Positions 12,397-25,525 of a stretch of 64,000 nucleotides of DNA are shown piece by piece. Position numbers and translations under genes: made by a program. The stretch is from contig CM041465.1 of the NCBI GenBank assembly GCA_023213395.1, positions 135,415,741 through 135,479,740 of the forward strand, given 5' to 3'. Source of the stretch: Cycas panzhihuaensis (Eukaryota > Cycadophyta). Position 1 is the first letter of the stretch; each line of letters begins with the position of its first letter. Below the pieces are notes generated by a model that ran no database searches, had not been told where the DNA came from, and saw only the letters and a list, made by a program, of their open reading frames with translations.

Positions 12397-12855
12397 CTAC
12401 TCTATCATATCATAAGATTCATTCTCCCCCTCAAATGGAGGATCAGATTCTTGTGTAATAAGATGATCATGCATTTGATTAAAATCTTTCTTGGTCTTTT
12501 CATTATAATTTACCTGTTCTGGCACCTGTCTCACATGCTCAACAAAATCAATATCAAATACATTGAGGGTATCTCCCCTATAAATAAAAATCAAAATATC
12601 CCAAACAGATTTAGAAGTTGTTAATTCACAAACTTTAGAAAATACATTATTATTAATAGTGCAAAATAATATCCCTAAGACTTCATTATCTTTTCTAAAA
12701 TTTTCTTTAATACTAAGATCACATTTATATTGTAAATATTTATAAAGATCATGTGTAATGAAATAATCTTTCATAGTCCTATACCATTGTAAAAAATTAT
12801 GCCCATTGAATATAGGAAATTGTGCCATTTTATCAAGAAAAACTTTAGTACACAA
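12397..12855 (-). CDS. Copia-type Gag of element B
   Basis: The open frame has 152 codons. Its first codon in the open stretch is TTG, and the likely Met is the tenth residue (KMAQF). Motifs in order: FNGHNFLQWYRTMKDYF at the N-terminus, NEVLGILFCTI near residue 58, VCELTTSKSVWDIL near residue 75, then EHVRQVPEQ and a short acidic C-terminus. This is the Retrotran_gag_2/UBN2 pattern of Ty1/copia Gag, which packs element RNA into particles. It is shorter than typical copia Gag and has no zinc knuckle. The frame is still open although the surroundings are decayed. A homologue in element A is broken. Confidence 0.8.
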   Translation of the reverse strand: MCTKVFLDKMAQFPIFNGHNFLQWYRTMKDYFITHDLYKYLQYKCDLSIKENFRKDNEVLGILFCTINNNVFSKVCELTTSKSVWDILIFIYRGDTLNVFDIDFVEHVRQVPEQVNYNEKTKKDFNQMHDHLITQESDPPFEGENESYDMIE

Positions 12856-14410
12856 AAGGTATGCTTTTACAAAATTAAGAAGGTCAATAAATACAACCTT
12901 TTAATGCAATAAATCCTTTGCTTTGATAATAATATATAACGTTGAAACTAAAATATATATGAGTATTTTTACTTTGAAATATAAAGAATATGAAGAAACT
13001 TTTAAAATAAATAAATTATACCCGTTTAATTTTCAGGTCCACTTGACTTGTCGCTTGCTTGCGATCACTTTTCTATTACAAATTAGCTTAAAAAATGCTT
13101 GAATAAAAGTCAAATGAAAACTTTAAATATATATTATAAGTGATCAATACAAAATAAAATAAAGAACTCCTTAAAGGAAAGGTTTAGAAGATAGGCTTAA
13201 GTTTAATAGGTTATAGCTATACTAAATAATGTTAGAATGAGGTGAAATTATGTTAATATGAAAATTAATAAAAAAACTATCCAATGGAACTAATCGTTTT
13301 GAAAATGGGTTCCTACAAGTCAACATTTTGATGATCCAAAAGTATTGGCCTCCTTTTGAGGCTTAACAGGAGTAGAGAGCTCAAAATAGTATAAAAGTGC
13401 TAATAAAACTTTATAGAATGCTATAAAATGATCAAATATATCTTAGAGAACTACTTAATATCTTTTCAATTGAAAAATTTAAGAAATACTATATATAAAA
13501 TATGTAAACATGGCAGGTTAGAGGATATTAAGTACCTCTACTTTAATGCTTTTGAAAACCAAAAAAAACACTTTAAAACTTATAAAAAATAATGTTAGTT
13601 CGAAGGGGAGTGAGTCATGTTTCTAAAGAAACTGACAAAACTAAATTTTGATACAAAACAGAGAAGTTATAGTGAAATTAGCGACAAGCACTTTTATGGT
13701 AAAAGTTTTAAAAAATGCTAAAAAACACTAAAGTGTTACTTTTATGATTAAAATAATAATTAAAATAAATCTTTAAAAATAAAGTAAATAGATGGTAATG
13801 AAGTTTGTTGATAGTAGTCGAGTATAGAATAGATCTGGGTGGAAAACAATCTTCTGGTGATAAGATACAATCTGTTAAAAATGTGATTTTATAAAAAAGT
13901 TAAAAAAGGCTAAAAAAATTGATGCCTGACTTTGAACTAACTGAAACCTGGTTAAATAAGCTCCAAATTAGGCATATGATCAGTCAAAATCAATCTACAA
14001 GAAATTCCTGATGTAATGAAATTAGTTTTGTTAGAAACTGATGACCCAGTGAGACAGTTATGGTAAATGTTTGCCAGTTACCCTATATAAAGTGAAAAAT
14101 TAAAAAAATAAAAAGAAAAAAGAAGGTTTATAAGTTTTGCTAGCCCCTTTTCAAAGATGGGTTATGATCATGTGGAGTGAAAGTGACCAGGGGCTAACGC
14201 CAAAAGTGGGCTAGGGGTTTTAAACCTGGATTCCAAAACTTATAGAATATAATTAATTCTTTTTTAAACTTTATAAAAATAAAATTAAAAGCAAAATTGT
14301 CGTCGCCATCATATATATATAGATGAGGTGCGTAAATACTCGGAATGCCAAAAATCGTATGGAAAATAAGCGAGGAGATATCAATCTAAATAAGCGCACT
14401 TATTAAGAAC
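12856..14410. other. Noncoding interior of element B
   Basis: AT-rich sequence without a recognisable domain. Short similarity to element A continues from 12856 to about 12900 and corresponds to the leader just before gag. Beyond that nothing matches known features. Confidence 0.5.
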
Positions 14411-14412
14411 CA

Positions 14413-14985
<573 letters not shown>

Positions 14986-15239
14986 GAGCTTCTAGAGCTT
15001 TTACAACTTTTCCTTGGGGATTCAAATAACCTTCATATTAGTTCTCGTACTGATCTTGTTTGAGTTCACTGTGTTGGATACGTCTTGATATTGGAGGAGG
15101 TAGTGAAGTTCCTAAGATTAGTGGGTACATCACATATTACATAAGATGTGGATATCTTGGGGGTGCCATGTTGGTTCAACTGCACACCAGTGAGCTTGTG
15201 ATAGGGGTTGTTCCTTATACTGACCATTGAACTGAGGCT

Positions 15240-15320
15240 CAGGCTAACACGATGTTAGAAATGAATTATACAGAGCAACAACTTATAGTAGTTGTTACTT
15301 CATAAGGACTCCGCCCAATA
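15240..15320 (+). pseudogene. Possible scrap of gypsy RNase H
   Basis: The plus strand can be read as NYTEQQLIVVVTS, similar to the NY-TEKELLAVV motif of gypsy RNase H. It is short and isolated, so this is a weak call. It lies just upstream of the cyclin fragment. Confidence 0.25.
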
Positions 15321-15339
15321 TAGAGTTCACTTGAGAGTT

Positions 15340-15830
15340 TTTAGCCTAATTACATGGCTTGTCAATCAGACATCAACACTAAGATGAGGGTTATATTGAT
15401 TGACTGGCTCATTGAGGTGTACTACAGGTTTGATATGAGGCCAGAGACTTTATTGCTGACTGTAAATCTTATAGATAGATACCTCTCAAGGCAGAGTATG
15501 GTGAGAAAGAATTTGTAGCTTGTTAGGATCACTACAATGCTTTTGGCTTGTAAGTATGAGGAAATCTGTATTCCTATGGTGGAGGACTTTGTCCTTATCT
15601 TTGAAAAAGCCTACATAAGAGATGAAGTTTTACAAATGGAGAGATCAATGCTTAATACCTTGTATTAGAGAGCTAAGCAGAAAGCAGCTCTATTTTATGT
15701 GATTGCAGCCTGCATTGAGCTTTGTAATGTTGCTACAATTGTGGAGTTGAGATTGAGTGAGGGCTTTACAGCTTCCTATTTTGACAATCTATGATGCAAA
15801 CCGAGCCTTTGAGAGATGCCTTGGAATGCT
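15340..15830 (+). pseudogene. B-type mitotic cyclin fragment
   Basis: Cyclin B binds and activates the mitotic CDK. From 15353 the plus strand reads [20 protein letters not shown], then a segment with [20 protein letters not shown], then LLACKYEE and VEDFVLI, then DEVLQMERSMLNTL (about 15630-15660). This is the N-terminal cyclin box of plant B-type cyclins, including the MRAILIDWL-like signature and the KYEE motif. It runs about 100 codons without an intron. In-frame stops replace probable Gln codons near 15518 and 15666. After LNTL the similarity breaks off; a short tail ending near 15795 may be the cyclin C-terminus, implying an internal deletion. It lies inside retroelement B on the opposite strand. 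A retrocopy or transduplicated cDNA fits better than a resident gene. Confidence 0.82.
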
Positions 15831-16136
15831 AATCTTTGTAGCTACTTTTGGTATCGAATAATGGTCTCATGGGTTCTCTTTCTTTTCAAAGCTTGGGGAA
15901 CCAATGAATTTTGGATTTCATCAGATGATTTCGGTCTGCATTCTTAGTTGACCTTGGAATTTTGAGTACCTTATACTGTGGATGAAATTTGCTATACTAT
16001 TGTTGTACATGTATTATAACCTTAATTTCAATTTAAGCACAGACTTTTAAAAGTTTCTTGATTTTCTTTGGCAGTTCTTATATATATACTAAATAAATAA
16101 AATGTGTATAAAGGTAGACTTAAATATTCCCCCCCC
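15831..16136 (+). other. Possible 3' untranslated part of the cyclin retrocopy
   Basis: Moderately AT-rich unique sequence following the cyclin fragment, ending in a run of eight C and a TTA repeat. It looks like transcript trailer sequence, but no polyA tract is visible, so this is only a guess from position. Confidence 0.3.
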
Positions 16137-16161
16137 TTTATTATTATTATTATTATTATTT
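16137..16161. repeat. (TTA)n microsatellite
   Basis: About eight TTA units follow a C8 run at 16129-16136. Confidence 0.9.
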
Positions 16162-16369
16162 TTGTCTACTTTTGGCAAAGCGAGTTGAGGAACTCTTACC
16201 TGAAATATATAGCACATCTTGTAAATATATTGATGAAAAATATATCAAATAAATAATAAAAAATATACGTTTGTATCTAAAGTCTTTTAAATATACAGGA
16301 AAAGATATATCAAAGATATGATAAATTGTATATTTATTATGTAGATCAAAGTTATGCAATGGAGCCAAA

Positions 16370-17340
16370 AAATTAAAATTTTTAAATATACTGAAGTAAG
16401 TATATGAAAGAACTAGGAAACATATGTTTGAATTTGAAATATTAAAATATGTTGTAGCAGATATCCGAGAAATATATGTTTAAATCTGAAAATGAAATTG
16501 AAGAACCTATAAAGGTAGTTGTAGCAGATTTGTAGTAGAAAATAGTCTTAAAAAAACTTCCAATAGACAGATCTTCTTCCACATAAGTTGAATACAGGTA
16601 GATCTTCTATAATATATGGTTTGTTGGGAAGAATATGCACTAAAGTTTGTAGATCTGGAAAAAAAACTTGAAGAAATGGTCAAATATATGTTAGAAAAAT
16701 ATAGATCTAAAATAAAATATAACATATCTGAATCAAATGTTGTAAATCTGAAACAAATAAACTAGAAAATATTGAAATAATTACTAAAACAAGCAGATTT
16801 AAAAAACATATAGTAGATATGAATAAAATATAGCAGAAAATGGTGAAATACTTAATAAAATAAGTAGATATGAGAAAATATATGCAGATCTGAAGAATAT
16901 TTAGCAAAAAATGATGAACTACTTGATAAAATAAGCAGATCTAAAATATATATGGTAGATCTAAAGTAAAATATAGCAAATCTAAAGTAAACTATAGAAG
17001 ATCTTGAAGAAAACTTGAATAAATATTGTATACAACTGAAATCCTGCATATATTTGAGAAAATATTAGATAAATAAATAGAAATGTGTCTGAAAAATGCC
17101 AAATATATGATAAAATATGTAGATCTAAAAAAATGTAGCTCAACTCTAGAGAAAACTTAAATAAAGATTGTTTATTGCTAAAATCCTATACAGATCTGAA
17201 AAAATATAAGATAAAATAAATAGAATATGCTTGAAAAATGCTAAATATTTAATAAAATATGGAAAACTTGATGATAAAACTTCTTGTAGAGTGATAAAGC
17301 TTGATATATACTGTTTATAGTTGTGCACCTACATAAATAT
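16370..17340. repeat. Field of degenerate short repeats with agatct motif
   Basis: Phrases such as gtagatctaaa, gcagatctgaa and aaaatatagcaga recur at irregular 30-90 bp spacing; agatct occurs about ten times between 16560 and 17195. The Phe/Ile/Ser-rich minus-strand ORFs here come from this composition. It lies in the leader of element B, between PBS and microsatellite. Confidence 0.65.
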
Positions 17341-17596
17341 AAAACTAAATATGAAATATCTTTGTTATTTCACAAATATAACTAAAAAATGATCAAATCT
17401 TGATAAAAAAATACATGAAAATACTGAAAAAATTGTGTAGAAAATAAATATAACTAATTTGTATTACTATAAGTAAATCTACCTCAAAATGCTAATAAAC
17501 CTTCCTTCTTCTTCATAAAAACTTCAATAGGAGATGCAATAGCCCAATAATCTATGCTTTGATACTAGATGATGTAAATAATATGCAGGCCCAAAT

Positions 17597-17608
17597 GCTC
17601 TGATACCA
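17597..17608 (-). promoter_or_regulatory. Primer binding site of element B
   Basis: Minus strand reads TGGTATCAGAGC, a perfect match to the standard initiator-Met tRNA primer site of plant LTR elements. It lies directly inside the 5' LTR. Confidence 0.9.
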
Positions 17609-17996
17609 GATAAAGGAAATAAAATGTAAGAGAATAGGTCAAAACATGAAAGAGATAATCAAAACTTCAATACATCAATATTGCACAATCATGAAAGTCA
17701 TTGTATTCAATCCATATTGTAAAGAGAGTTATAAATGTCCAATATTAAAGGCAGTGTCTAAAGACACCAGGGTTGTACACCCATCAAATTATATAGTTTG
17801 GGGAAGGAGGGAAACTCCTCAACCCCTAAATTTTAAATAACAATAAAATAATCATAACTTAACTCAAATAAAATTAACTCAAATTAACATAAACTTACCT
17901 ATATATGTTGAACACCCACATGTGTAAATTGAAGAAGATGAGGTGTGTTCCCCTATTTGGAAGGTGGGAGTGGAGTGATGACTATTAACTCCAATA
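17609..17996 (-). repeat. 5' LTR of element B (388 bp)
   Basis: Direct repeat of 11736-12107. The expected terminal CA on the plus strand has become ta at 17995-17996. Confidence 0.88.
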
Positions 17997-18001
17997 AATG
18001 T

Positions 18002-18095
18002 CATATTTTGCTTAACCACTTTTTACCATTTAGGTTATTAGTTGGTAGATTAGGGGATTAAGTTATGTTGGTATACTTAGATATAAACTTGGTAC
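18002..18095. repeat. Right copy of an old roughly 90-bp tandem duplication split by element B
   Basis: ttagttggtagatta...ttaagttatgttgg at about 18033-18075 repeats 11680-11720. Removing B places the two copies about 90 bp apart in tandem, so B landed within a small tandem duplication. Confidence 0.55.
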
Positions 18096-19968
18096 TACCA
18101 TAATTAGTACCAAGTGGGGTATTATATGTGGTGGTCACCTAACTCTATTACTTAACAAGATAAGTACCAAGTTGTCTAAAACTTAAATTTGTAAAAATTA
18201 AGATTAAATATTATAATTTTAGCAAAAATACTTGCCTATTATATGTAACAAACCTAAGTGAATAAGGGTGCTCATGTATTTATAACATATTTATTTGATA
18301 TATCATAGTATGAATGGTAAAACATATGATAATATAGATTTGCATTCTTTAAATGGGATAATATAAAAAGATATATCAAGGGGAATAACTAATTACATTG
18401 CCACAAAAGGATTTACTACCAAACCAATCACAATCCTGAAGAGGAAAGTGCTCTTGAGCTAGAGCACATGATAGAAGCACTAGATTGTTGGTGATTCACT
18501 CTTCACTTAAGCCCTAACTATTTTAAAAGTCTTCTTTAAAAATATTTCTACCTTTAGTTGTTATTATAATATTTATACTCACTACTATAATAACTTAAAC
18601 CTTCATACTCTTTTTACCTTTTGAACTAAATTAGAGAATTGGACTACCTCATCATATAACCATATATCTAATACTAAGTTAATAATCATAACCTATGATA
18701 ACTAGTATATAAGTGGTTCACTCAATCCTCATGCATAAAATAACTAGAGCATAAGGGACTTAGTTAAACCTTATCTTGACTTAAACCCTTCACAACAATA
18801 ATAACTAGAGTATATAGGAATCATCTTAATCATATCTTAACCTATAAATTTCATGCCCATAAGATAGTCCAAGGAGATTGAGATAGTAAATCACTCACAT
18901 GCATATGTCACTAACCAATCAAATTATTATATAGGATGGTAATATTCACTAATATTTTATTAAGGATTCACTCTACTCTAGTATGAAATAAGAACTCACT
19001 CCACTCAAGTTCCTTCTTAGTACTAATATTTAGGGCATAGGGGACTTACTCAACCCTCATGTATAAGAAATAACTAGTGCATAGGGGACTTAACTCAACC
19101 CTATCTCAAAATCCTTTAGATAAACTCCCTTAGAAATGCTTAACTAAGCTATATTAGTTGAAGTAAATAAAGTATTAGATGACTAACGATTAAGCTTTAA
19201 CCAAAATAATTTTCATCCACCTTTCCTTAATTCTATAGTAAGATATCATGAAGAAAAATAAACTTTGTCTAAAGTACTTTTCCTAAGGATAAAAAATATG
19301 CCTTTGTTCCATTAGCTCCTAGTATTTATTATAGAACAATTGTGGATAATTCATGAATTTTTTTTCAATAGATTTTGGCACTTTCCTTTTATCATGTTAC
19401 TAAAAATTAATGCTAAATTCCAAGTTTAATCCTTTTAAAATCTAGTTAGTTGTTGGCTTGCCCCTTCACAAACCTTGCACTTTGTACTTTATATCAAAAG
19501 AGAATCTTCTTTAGCATCCTTAAGTTAAAAAAAAACAAGAATAAAAAGGTTGTCTTCTCTTCTTACTTCTCCAAACTATACTCTATTCCCTACATGAGTT
19601 GGTTTTGTCATTAATGCTATTAAATCTAGGAGAAGTTATGGGCTTTAATGGTTATAGTGAGGTACATAGTAGCTATAAAAAATGACACCCAATAATTATT
19701 ATTTAAATAACTTTCAATTTCGTAACACTTCTATTTTCTAAGAATTTTTCCTCAGAGGTAATTTTAGGTGGTTCCTACTTATCTAACTATCTAAATACCT
19801 TTAATTTAATTTATATGAGACTAGTTTAATATAATTCTAATGCCAAATGATGAAATTATGATCCAAACTATGAAATTCTGCTACCTATCCCTTTATTCTC
19901 ATATTTTCATGAATTTCCATTTAGCTATTTGATCTCAAAAATCCATTTATGGGTTTATAGGTTATGTT

Positions 19969-20499
19969 TGTTAGAATATGTTATTTATTTATATATATAA
20001 TATTTAATATTAATGATAGTAAACACATATATGATCCCACTAATTAGGTACATTGAGAGATGTGATAGGCATGCATATCCATGTTTAACATCTTATTGGA
20101 TGATGGAATAGCTCAAGAGAAATAATAGACTACTCATGAGGTGATTTTTACTATAAATATATATACACACCACTTAAGAGTTTGAGAAAGGTTAATGACT
20201 TGGAGATGTATTCATTCTAACATCTTAAAAGAGTTCTAAACTCTACCTTCTCCTGTGGTTTTTCCCATACTATGTTTTCTACATAAATTTATTATCTCTT
20301 TTATGGTGATATTTATTGGTGCATGCTTCTATTTAATTACCTTATATGTCATATTTATCCTTTATATCTGTACTTTTCTCATGAGACAATTTAGTCATTA
20401 TACATGTTTAATATATTTTGCTTGTGTTATACTCATTACATCACAACATGATAATTCTAAATTCTAGCTTAGTATCAAAGTAAATTTATATTTCTAACA
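19969..20499 (+). repeat. 5' LTR of element C (531 bp)
   Basis: TGTTAGAATATG...TTCTAACA with perfect TGTTAG/CTAACA inverted ends. A TATA box (tataaat, 20152-20158) lies in the expected U3 position. By eye identity to the 3' LTR is roughly 80-85%, implying an old insertion. Confidence 0.92.
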
Positions 20500-20511
20500 T
20501 GGTATTAGATC
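20500..20511 (+). promoter_or_regulatory. Primer binding site of element C
   Basis: tggtattagatc directly follows the 5' LTR and differs by two bases from the initiator-Met tRNA site TGGTATCAGAGC; both differences fit C/G-to-T/A-type decay in part. Confidence 0.85.
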
Positions 20512-23500
20512 TTGGTTGTTAGCTATGTTATAAGAGATCTTATGCAAGTAAGAAGAAAGCCTATGTGAGTCATTTGATGAGCTAGTATGTCAATTACAAA
20601 GTAGTGATAGAGGTAGTGATAGAGCCATTACAAGAGCCAATATAAGATGTGAATGTTGATCTAGAAATCTAAATATGCTAGTTATGCTAGTGACATGTGA
20701 TTGTGATTTACGGTTTATATAAAGTTAATAAATATGATGAAAGTGATATAGTTTCATATAGAAGTTGATAAAGAGCTATATACAAGAGATGAAAAACATA
20801 TACATGAAATAGATAAAGTCACACAATGAAAGTTGTTGATTGATGGTATGCTAATTTAAATATCCATGGATAATTATTTATGTATGTTGTGCACATATTC
20901 TATAGAATATACAAGTATTTGAAGTTAGTCCATTAAAGATAATGAAGATGGGAGAGAAACTATTGCCAATTGAGTTCATCAATATAAGTCATTTGCCTAT
21001 AAAAGTGAAAAATATTTTGTGAGATTGGATATCTTACCAAATCTCATAATTAACAGTAATAGATTATTAACAAGAGTATGATTTCCCAAGTAGGATTGAT
21101 CATCCTATAAGAGAAAAAAGGCACCTAGTACTCCATTAGTATGTGAAACAAACAATAGGCCCAAACAAAATGATGAGTGGCATGTTGATAGGTATTTGTG
21201 ACAAAAATTCAACCAAGTATGTTGATACATGTGGCATATAAAGAGTTATTATATGGATTGATTATGGAATTTTGATAACATATGAAGCACTTGATTGAAG
21301 AAAAATATATAAGCAAAGTGACGAAAATTACATGAGTATGAGGGCATATTACAAGGTTTTGATAGTTGAATTGTTTGATAAAAATATTAAGGGTGTCATT
21401 ATTTTAAAGGGCATTACTATGATAGAATCTTATATTGGCATGAAATGAAATTTGATATTTATGAAGGCATCATGCATGGTTTGATAAAGGTATTATTATC
21501 TTGAAGGGAATAATTAGTGGCATGTTGATAAAATCTATAAATTATATATGTACTACCCTAAAACTATTATATTCTTTAAGTAGCCCTCAAAGATATAGAT
21601 GTCATCATAGCATCCATGAATTTGGATTCATAAGGAATTGCCAAATTTATCATTATTTAATTTTGTGAATAATATTAGCTATTTCCCTAAGCCCTAGTCT
21701 AATCCTAAGGTTTTATAGTGTTTTAATACATTATAGAAAAGTACTAGAAGGTATTATATAGTTGTGGTAGTGCTGATGGTAAAGACAAGTTGAAGGTATT
21801 CAATAAGGTTTAGGGGTAGATGGTCTAGTGACAATATTAATAATTGTTCCTATAATAGAGTAGTTATCTAAGCATAAGACCAAGCAAAAGGAGAAACCCT
21901 TGGTTTGATTGCCTTTAGCTATGGTGTTAGAGAAAAACCCCACAATGAAGTCTTTAGTTTAAAGACATCCATGAAAAGGATGATGTATTAAACACAAGAG
22001 GATGAAGATGCCACTATCAAGTATCCTCACTGGAATTTGTCATAGAACACATAACCTCCATGGAATAAGAATATATGGTGCCATAGTGTATAGAAAACCA
22101 ACAAAGATTTATGTGTAATAAGATGGTAGGAAAGGCTACTAAATAACCATCATAACCGTGAAAAGGATTATAGTAGAATATGCCAAATTTCCCATTGAGA
22201 TAGCCTATAAATACACTAAAAAAATAAAGGTCCATAATGGACACAAAAAAAATAAAGATCTATGGATTGCTCTTAAAGATGCTACCATTGAGATCCATAC
22301 TGAAATCATATAGATGTAACTGATTGCCTATCATCTACCATATATTTACCTATAAATATACTAAAAAATCAATAACATAAATAAAGTAATAAGATCTATA
22401 TCTCAACCATGAAGAATAATACCTAGATGAGAAATTTGTTTACTATATAAAGATTAAGTAGTCACAAAGGAAGATAATAAAGATTCCCATAGACAAATAA
22501 CCTACCCATAGAGAATCAAACTACATGTAATAATAAAAAAATCATTCACAAAGGTAAAAACTTAATCCATAAAGAATAGATATAGATTTTTTGCTGGTAT
22601 AAAAAAAATTATAAAGTTATTTTTAGATTAAACCATTTTGGATATATATTTTAAATTCTATATCATAGCCCCTTTTATATTAGTAGGTGGTCACATGGAG
22701 TGCTTAAATGATTGAGGGCTTATTCACAATGGGAGTTGACTACAAATTCTAATAAATTAAATTAGAATCCTTTTGTAAAATTAAAATTAATTAATTAAAT
22801 TAAATTTTATTTTGAAATCTATAATACTTTTATAAAGGAATATAATTTTTTTGAGATATACTAGTATATTTTTTATCATAAGTTTTCACTCGATGTCAAA
22901 ATTAAGTCCTATTAGTTGTGTTGGAGATAGACTTTTAAGATAGTTGAAACATGTAGTTGTACAACATATTTTAAAGATTAGATAATAGAGATATTAATGG
23001 GTAAAGTTGATCAAAGTACTTTTAACCTCATAATAGATGCACTTTATAACCTTTTTTAGAAAACTTCTTTCATATTTTAATGTTTTGAAAGGCTCTTGAT
23101 ATGATGATGATGTTGTTTTTTATTGATGAAGAAGTAAAAAGGAAGTTTCATTTAAAAGTGAATAATTTAAGGCTCATTTATGATATTTGAGGGCTCATAA
23201 TAGATAAAAAAATATACGAAGTGAGATATATTTGATGAAATATTAATATGGAAATTTAATGATATGTTGGATATGAAAACCCCCCTTGGAATTGACACAT
23301 TTAGTTTAGTAAAGTATATGCTACTAGTCAAATGGTAGATCACATGATTTATTTAGACGTATTTATTAATGACAAATGAATGATTAATGGATACCTATTT
23401 AATAACACCACTTGATATCTTAATAAAGGGCCTAGTTTGATAATTTAATAGAGAGATGAGTAGTTTATTGAGAATTTCACATGTTTATATGATAAGAAGA

Positions 23501-24397
23501 GAAGTCTTATATGTTTGTTTATTTTGCATACCAAATTAGTTGTTGAACTTATCTAGCTAATAATTAGCTGTTGAGGTTATTTAACTAATAGTAGAAAGTA
23601 TTTATCAATGAGAAAATAGATTGACCATATATGATAAGAGGTATAAAAATATATTTTTATGTTACCTTATTATAATTAACTTGTCTTGGTTAAGTAGTTT
23701 AGCTTATGCTTAGAGTTAATATATTTTGAATATTAATTTGATGATGAGTGATTAATGGTTGCTAAAAGAATTCTATAGAAGTATGTAAGTGAGGAATCAC
23801 ATAAAGAAATCTTATACACAAGGGGAAAGTAAAGTTTCATAAGATACTTTTCCATAGAATACTATTGTATTGTTCTAATTTATATGCAAGAGGTAAGATT
23901 ATACTACTTTTACGAGTAGTATTTTGAAAGTTGATAAACTGTGTATCTAAAATAATTACCTAGAGAATTAGCAATTATAAAGTCTAACTAATTACCTATG
24001 TATTTTGGTACATATGTATTATTTTATATGGACCTAATAATTAATTAATTTATTGAGATTAGTTATGACTTGTTAATAGATGTTTGATAGTAATTTTATA
24101 CATAAAGATATGAAGATATTTAAGAAAACACTTCATATTATAGTCAATATTGATGATAGATATTTATAGGTTGGTTATTCACAGTTAATCACTAAGCTAC
24201 ACAGATGATTATACAAGTTGATATAGGTTAATGATTATTAGTTTTATAGGTTAGTACTTATAGGAGACAAGCATGATGGATGATACTTAATATAGATTTT
24301 GATATGACTTATAGGTTGTAGGATCTTATAGATATAAATATATAAAGACAATCAAGACCAAGGAGATGAAGATGAAGATTTAAAGATATTGAACATT
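20512..24397 (+). other. Interior of element C, no coding detected
   Basis: AT-rich sequence of 3.9 kb. All frames on both strands are closed at short intervals, and I see no gag, protease, integrase or RT motif. Confidence 0.55.
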
Positions 24398-24938
24398 AAG
24401 GGGGAATGTTAGAATATGTGATTTATTCATATTTATATTGTTTAATGTTAATAATAGTACACAAATACAATCCCACCAATAAGGTATATTGAGAAATGTG
24501 ATAGGTATATATATTCATGTTAACATCCTATTAGATTATATAATGGCTCAAGAGAAATAATAGGCTACTCATGAGGTGACTTTTACTATAAATATGTATG
24601 CATATCACTTGAGAACTTAAGAAGGATTTATGACCTAGAGACATATTCATTCTAATATCTAAAATGAGCTTTAAACTCCACCTTTCTCTTGTGGGTTTTC
24701 CCATATTGGATTTTCTATATATAAATCTATTATTTTTCTTGTGGTGATACTTATTAATGAATATTTCTATTTTATTACTTTATATTTTATATTTATCCTT
24801 GATATGTATACATTCCTCATGAGATGATTTAGTTATTATACATGCTTGTTATATTTTTGATGTGCTATCCTTATTATATTATAACATGGTAATTCTGAAT
24901 ACCTAACTTGGTATTAGAGTAAATTTATATTTCTAACA
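24398..24938 (+). repeat. PPT and 3' LTR of element C
   Basis: Purine tract aagggggaa (24398-24406) precedes the 532-bp LTR 24407-24938. A TATA box copy lies at 24587-24593. Confidence 0.92.
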
Positions 24939-25525
24939 ATGCTCTTATTTATGCCCTTTATTTTCATATATATGAAATTGAACAATTGAATGAATGTATT
25001 CATTTATTTATTTATGAAGTCACAAGTATCTTTCATTATATTTCTTCATCTTTCAGTTTTAAAATTGGGTACCTAAAGAGTTACACTCATTGATTCACTT
25101 TCAAATAACTCTTCTTTGTTTCTCTTCATTTTGTGGTTTCAAAGTTGTATGTTTAAAAGACTTAACTCACTTGCTCATTTATAAAGTTATGAATTCTTTT
25201 ATTTGTATCCATTTATTTTTATAGGTTTGGAGTTGAACATCTAAAAAGATTTGCTCAATGTATTAATTTCATAAGTGCAAGTTAACTTTTACTTAATGGG
25301 ACTTAATTAAAAATTTCACTTTAGACTTTTATAACTCTTTAATCTAATATCTATTTTTAATGATTTGACACTCATTAAAACACTAGAAGCTTATTCTTTT
25401 ACTTTGTGAAATCCTTCTCTATAATTTATATCTATTAATTAAACTTTTTCTATCTCAAGGATGTCTATAAATTTTTATACCTATCCTATACCCTTATATT
25501 TATTTGCCTCTCTATTCATCCCTCA

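Larger units (their letters stand above)
19969..24938 (+). mobile_element. Element C: LTR retrotransposon without recognisable coding (LARD-like)
   Basis: Plus-strand element of 4970 bp. It has 5' LTR 19969-20499, PBS 20500-20511, PPT 24398-24406 and 3' LTR 24407-24938, with target duplications atgtt (19964-19968) and atgct (24939-24943). The E 5' LTR shows the unoccupied site ctatgttcttattt near 52575-52590, so the insertion is proven by a paralogous empty site. The 3.9-kb interior has no ORF over 75 codons and no domain I can name. It is either a large non-autonomous derivative or too decayed to read. Confidence 0.88.

Noticed and set aside
15340-15830. Cyclin fragment as a resident gene
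   Set aside because: No introns, stops inside the cyclin box, only part of the protein, and enclosed by the LTRs of B.
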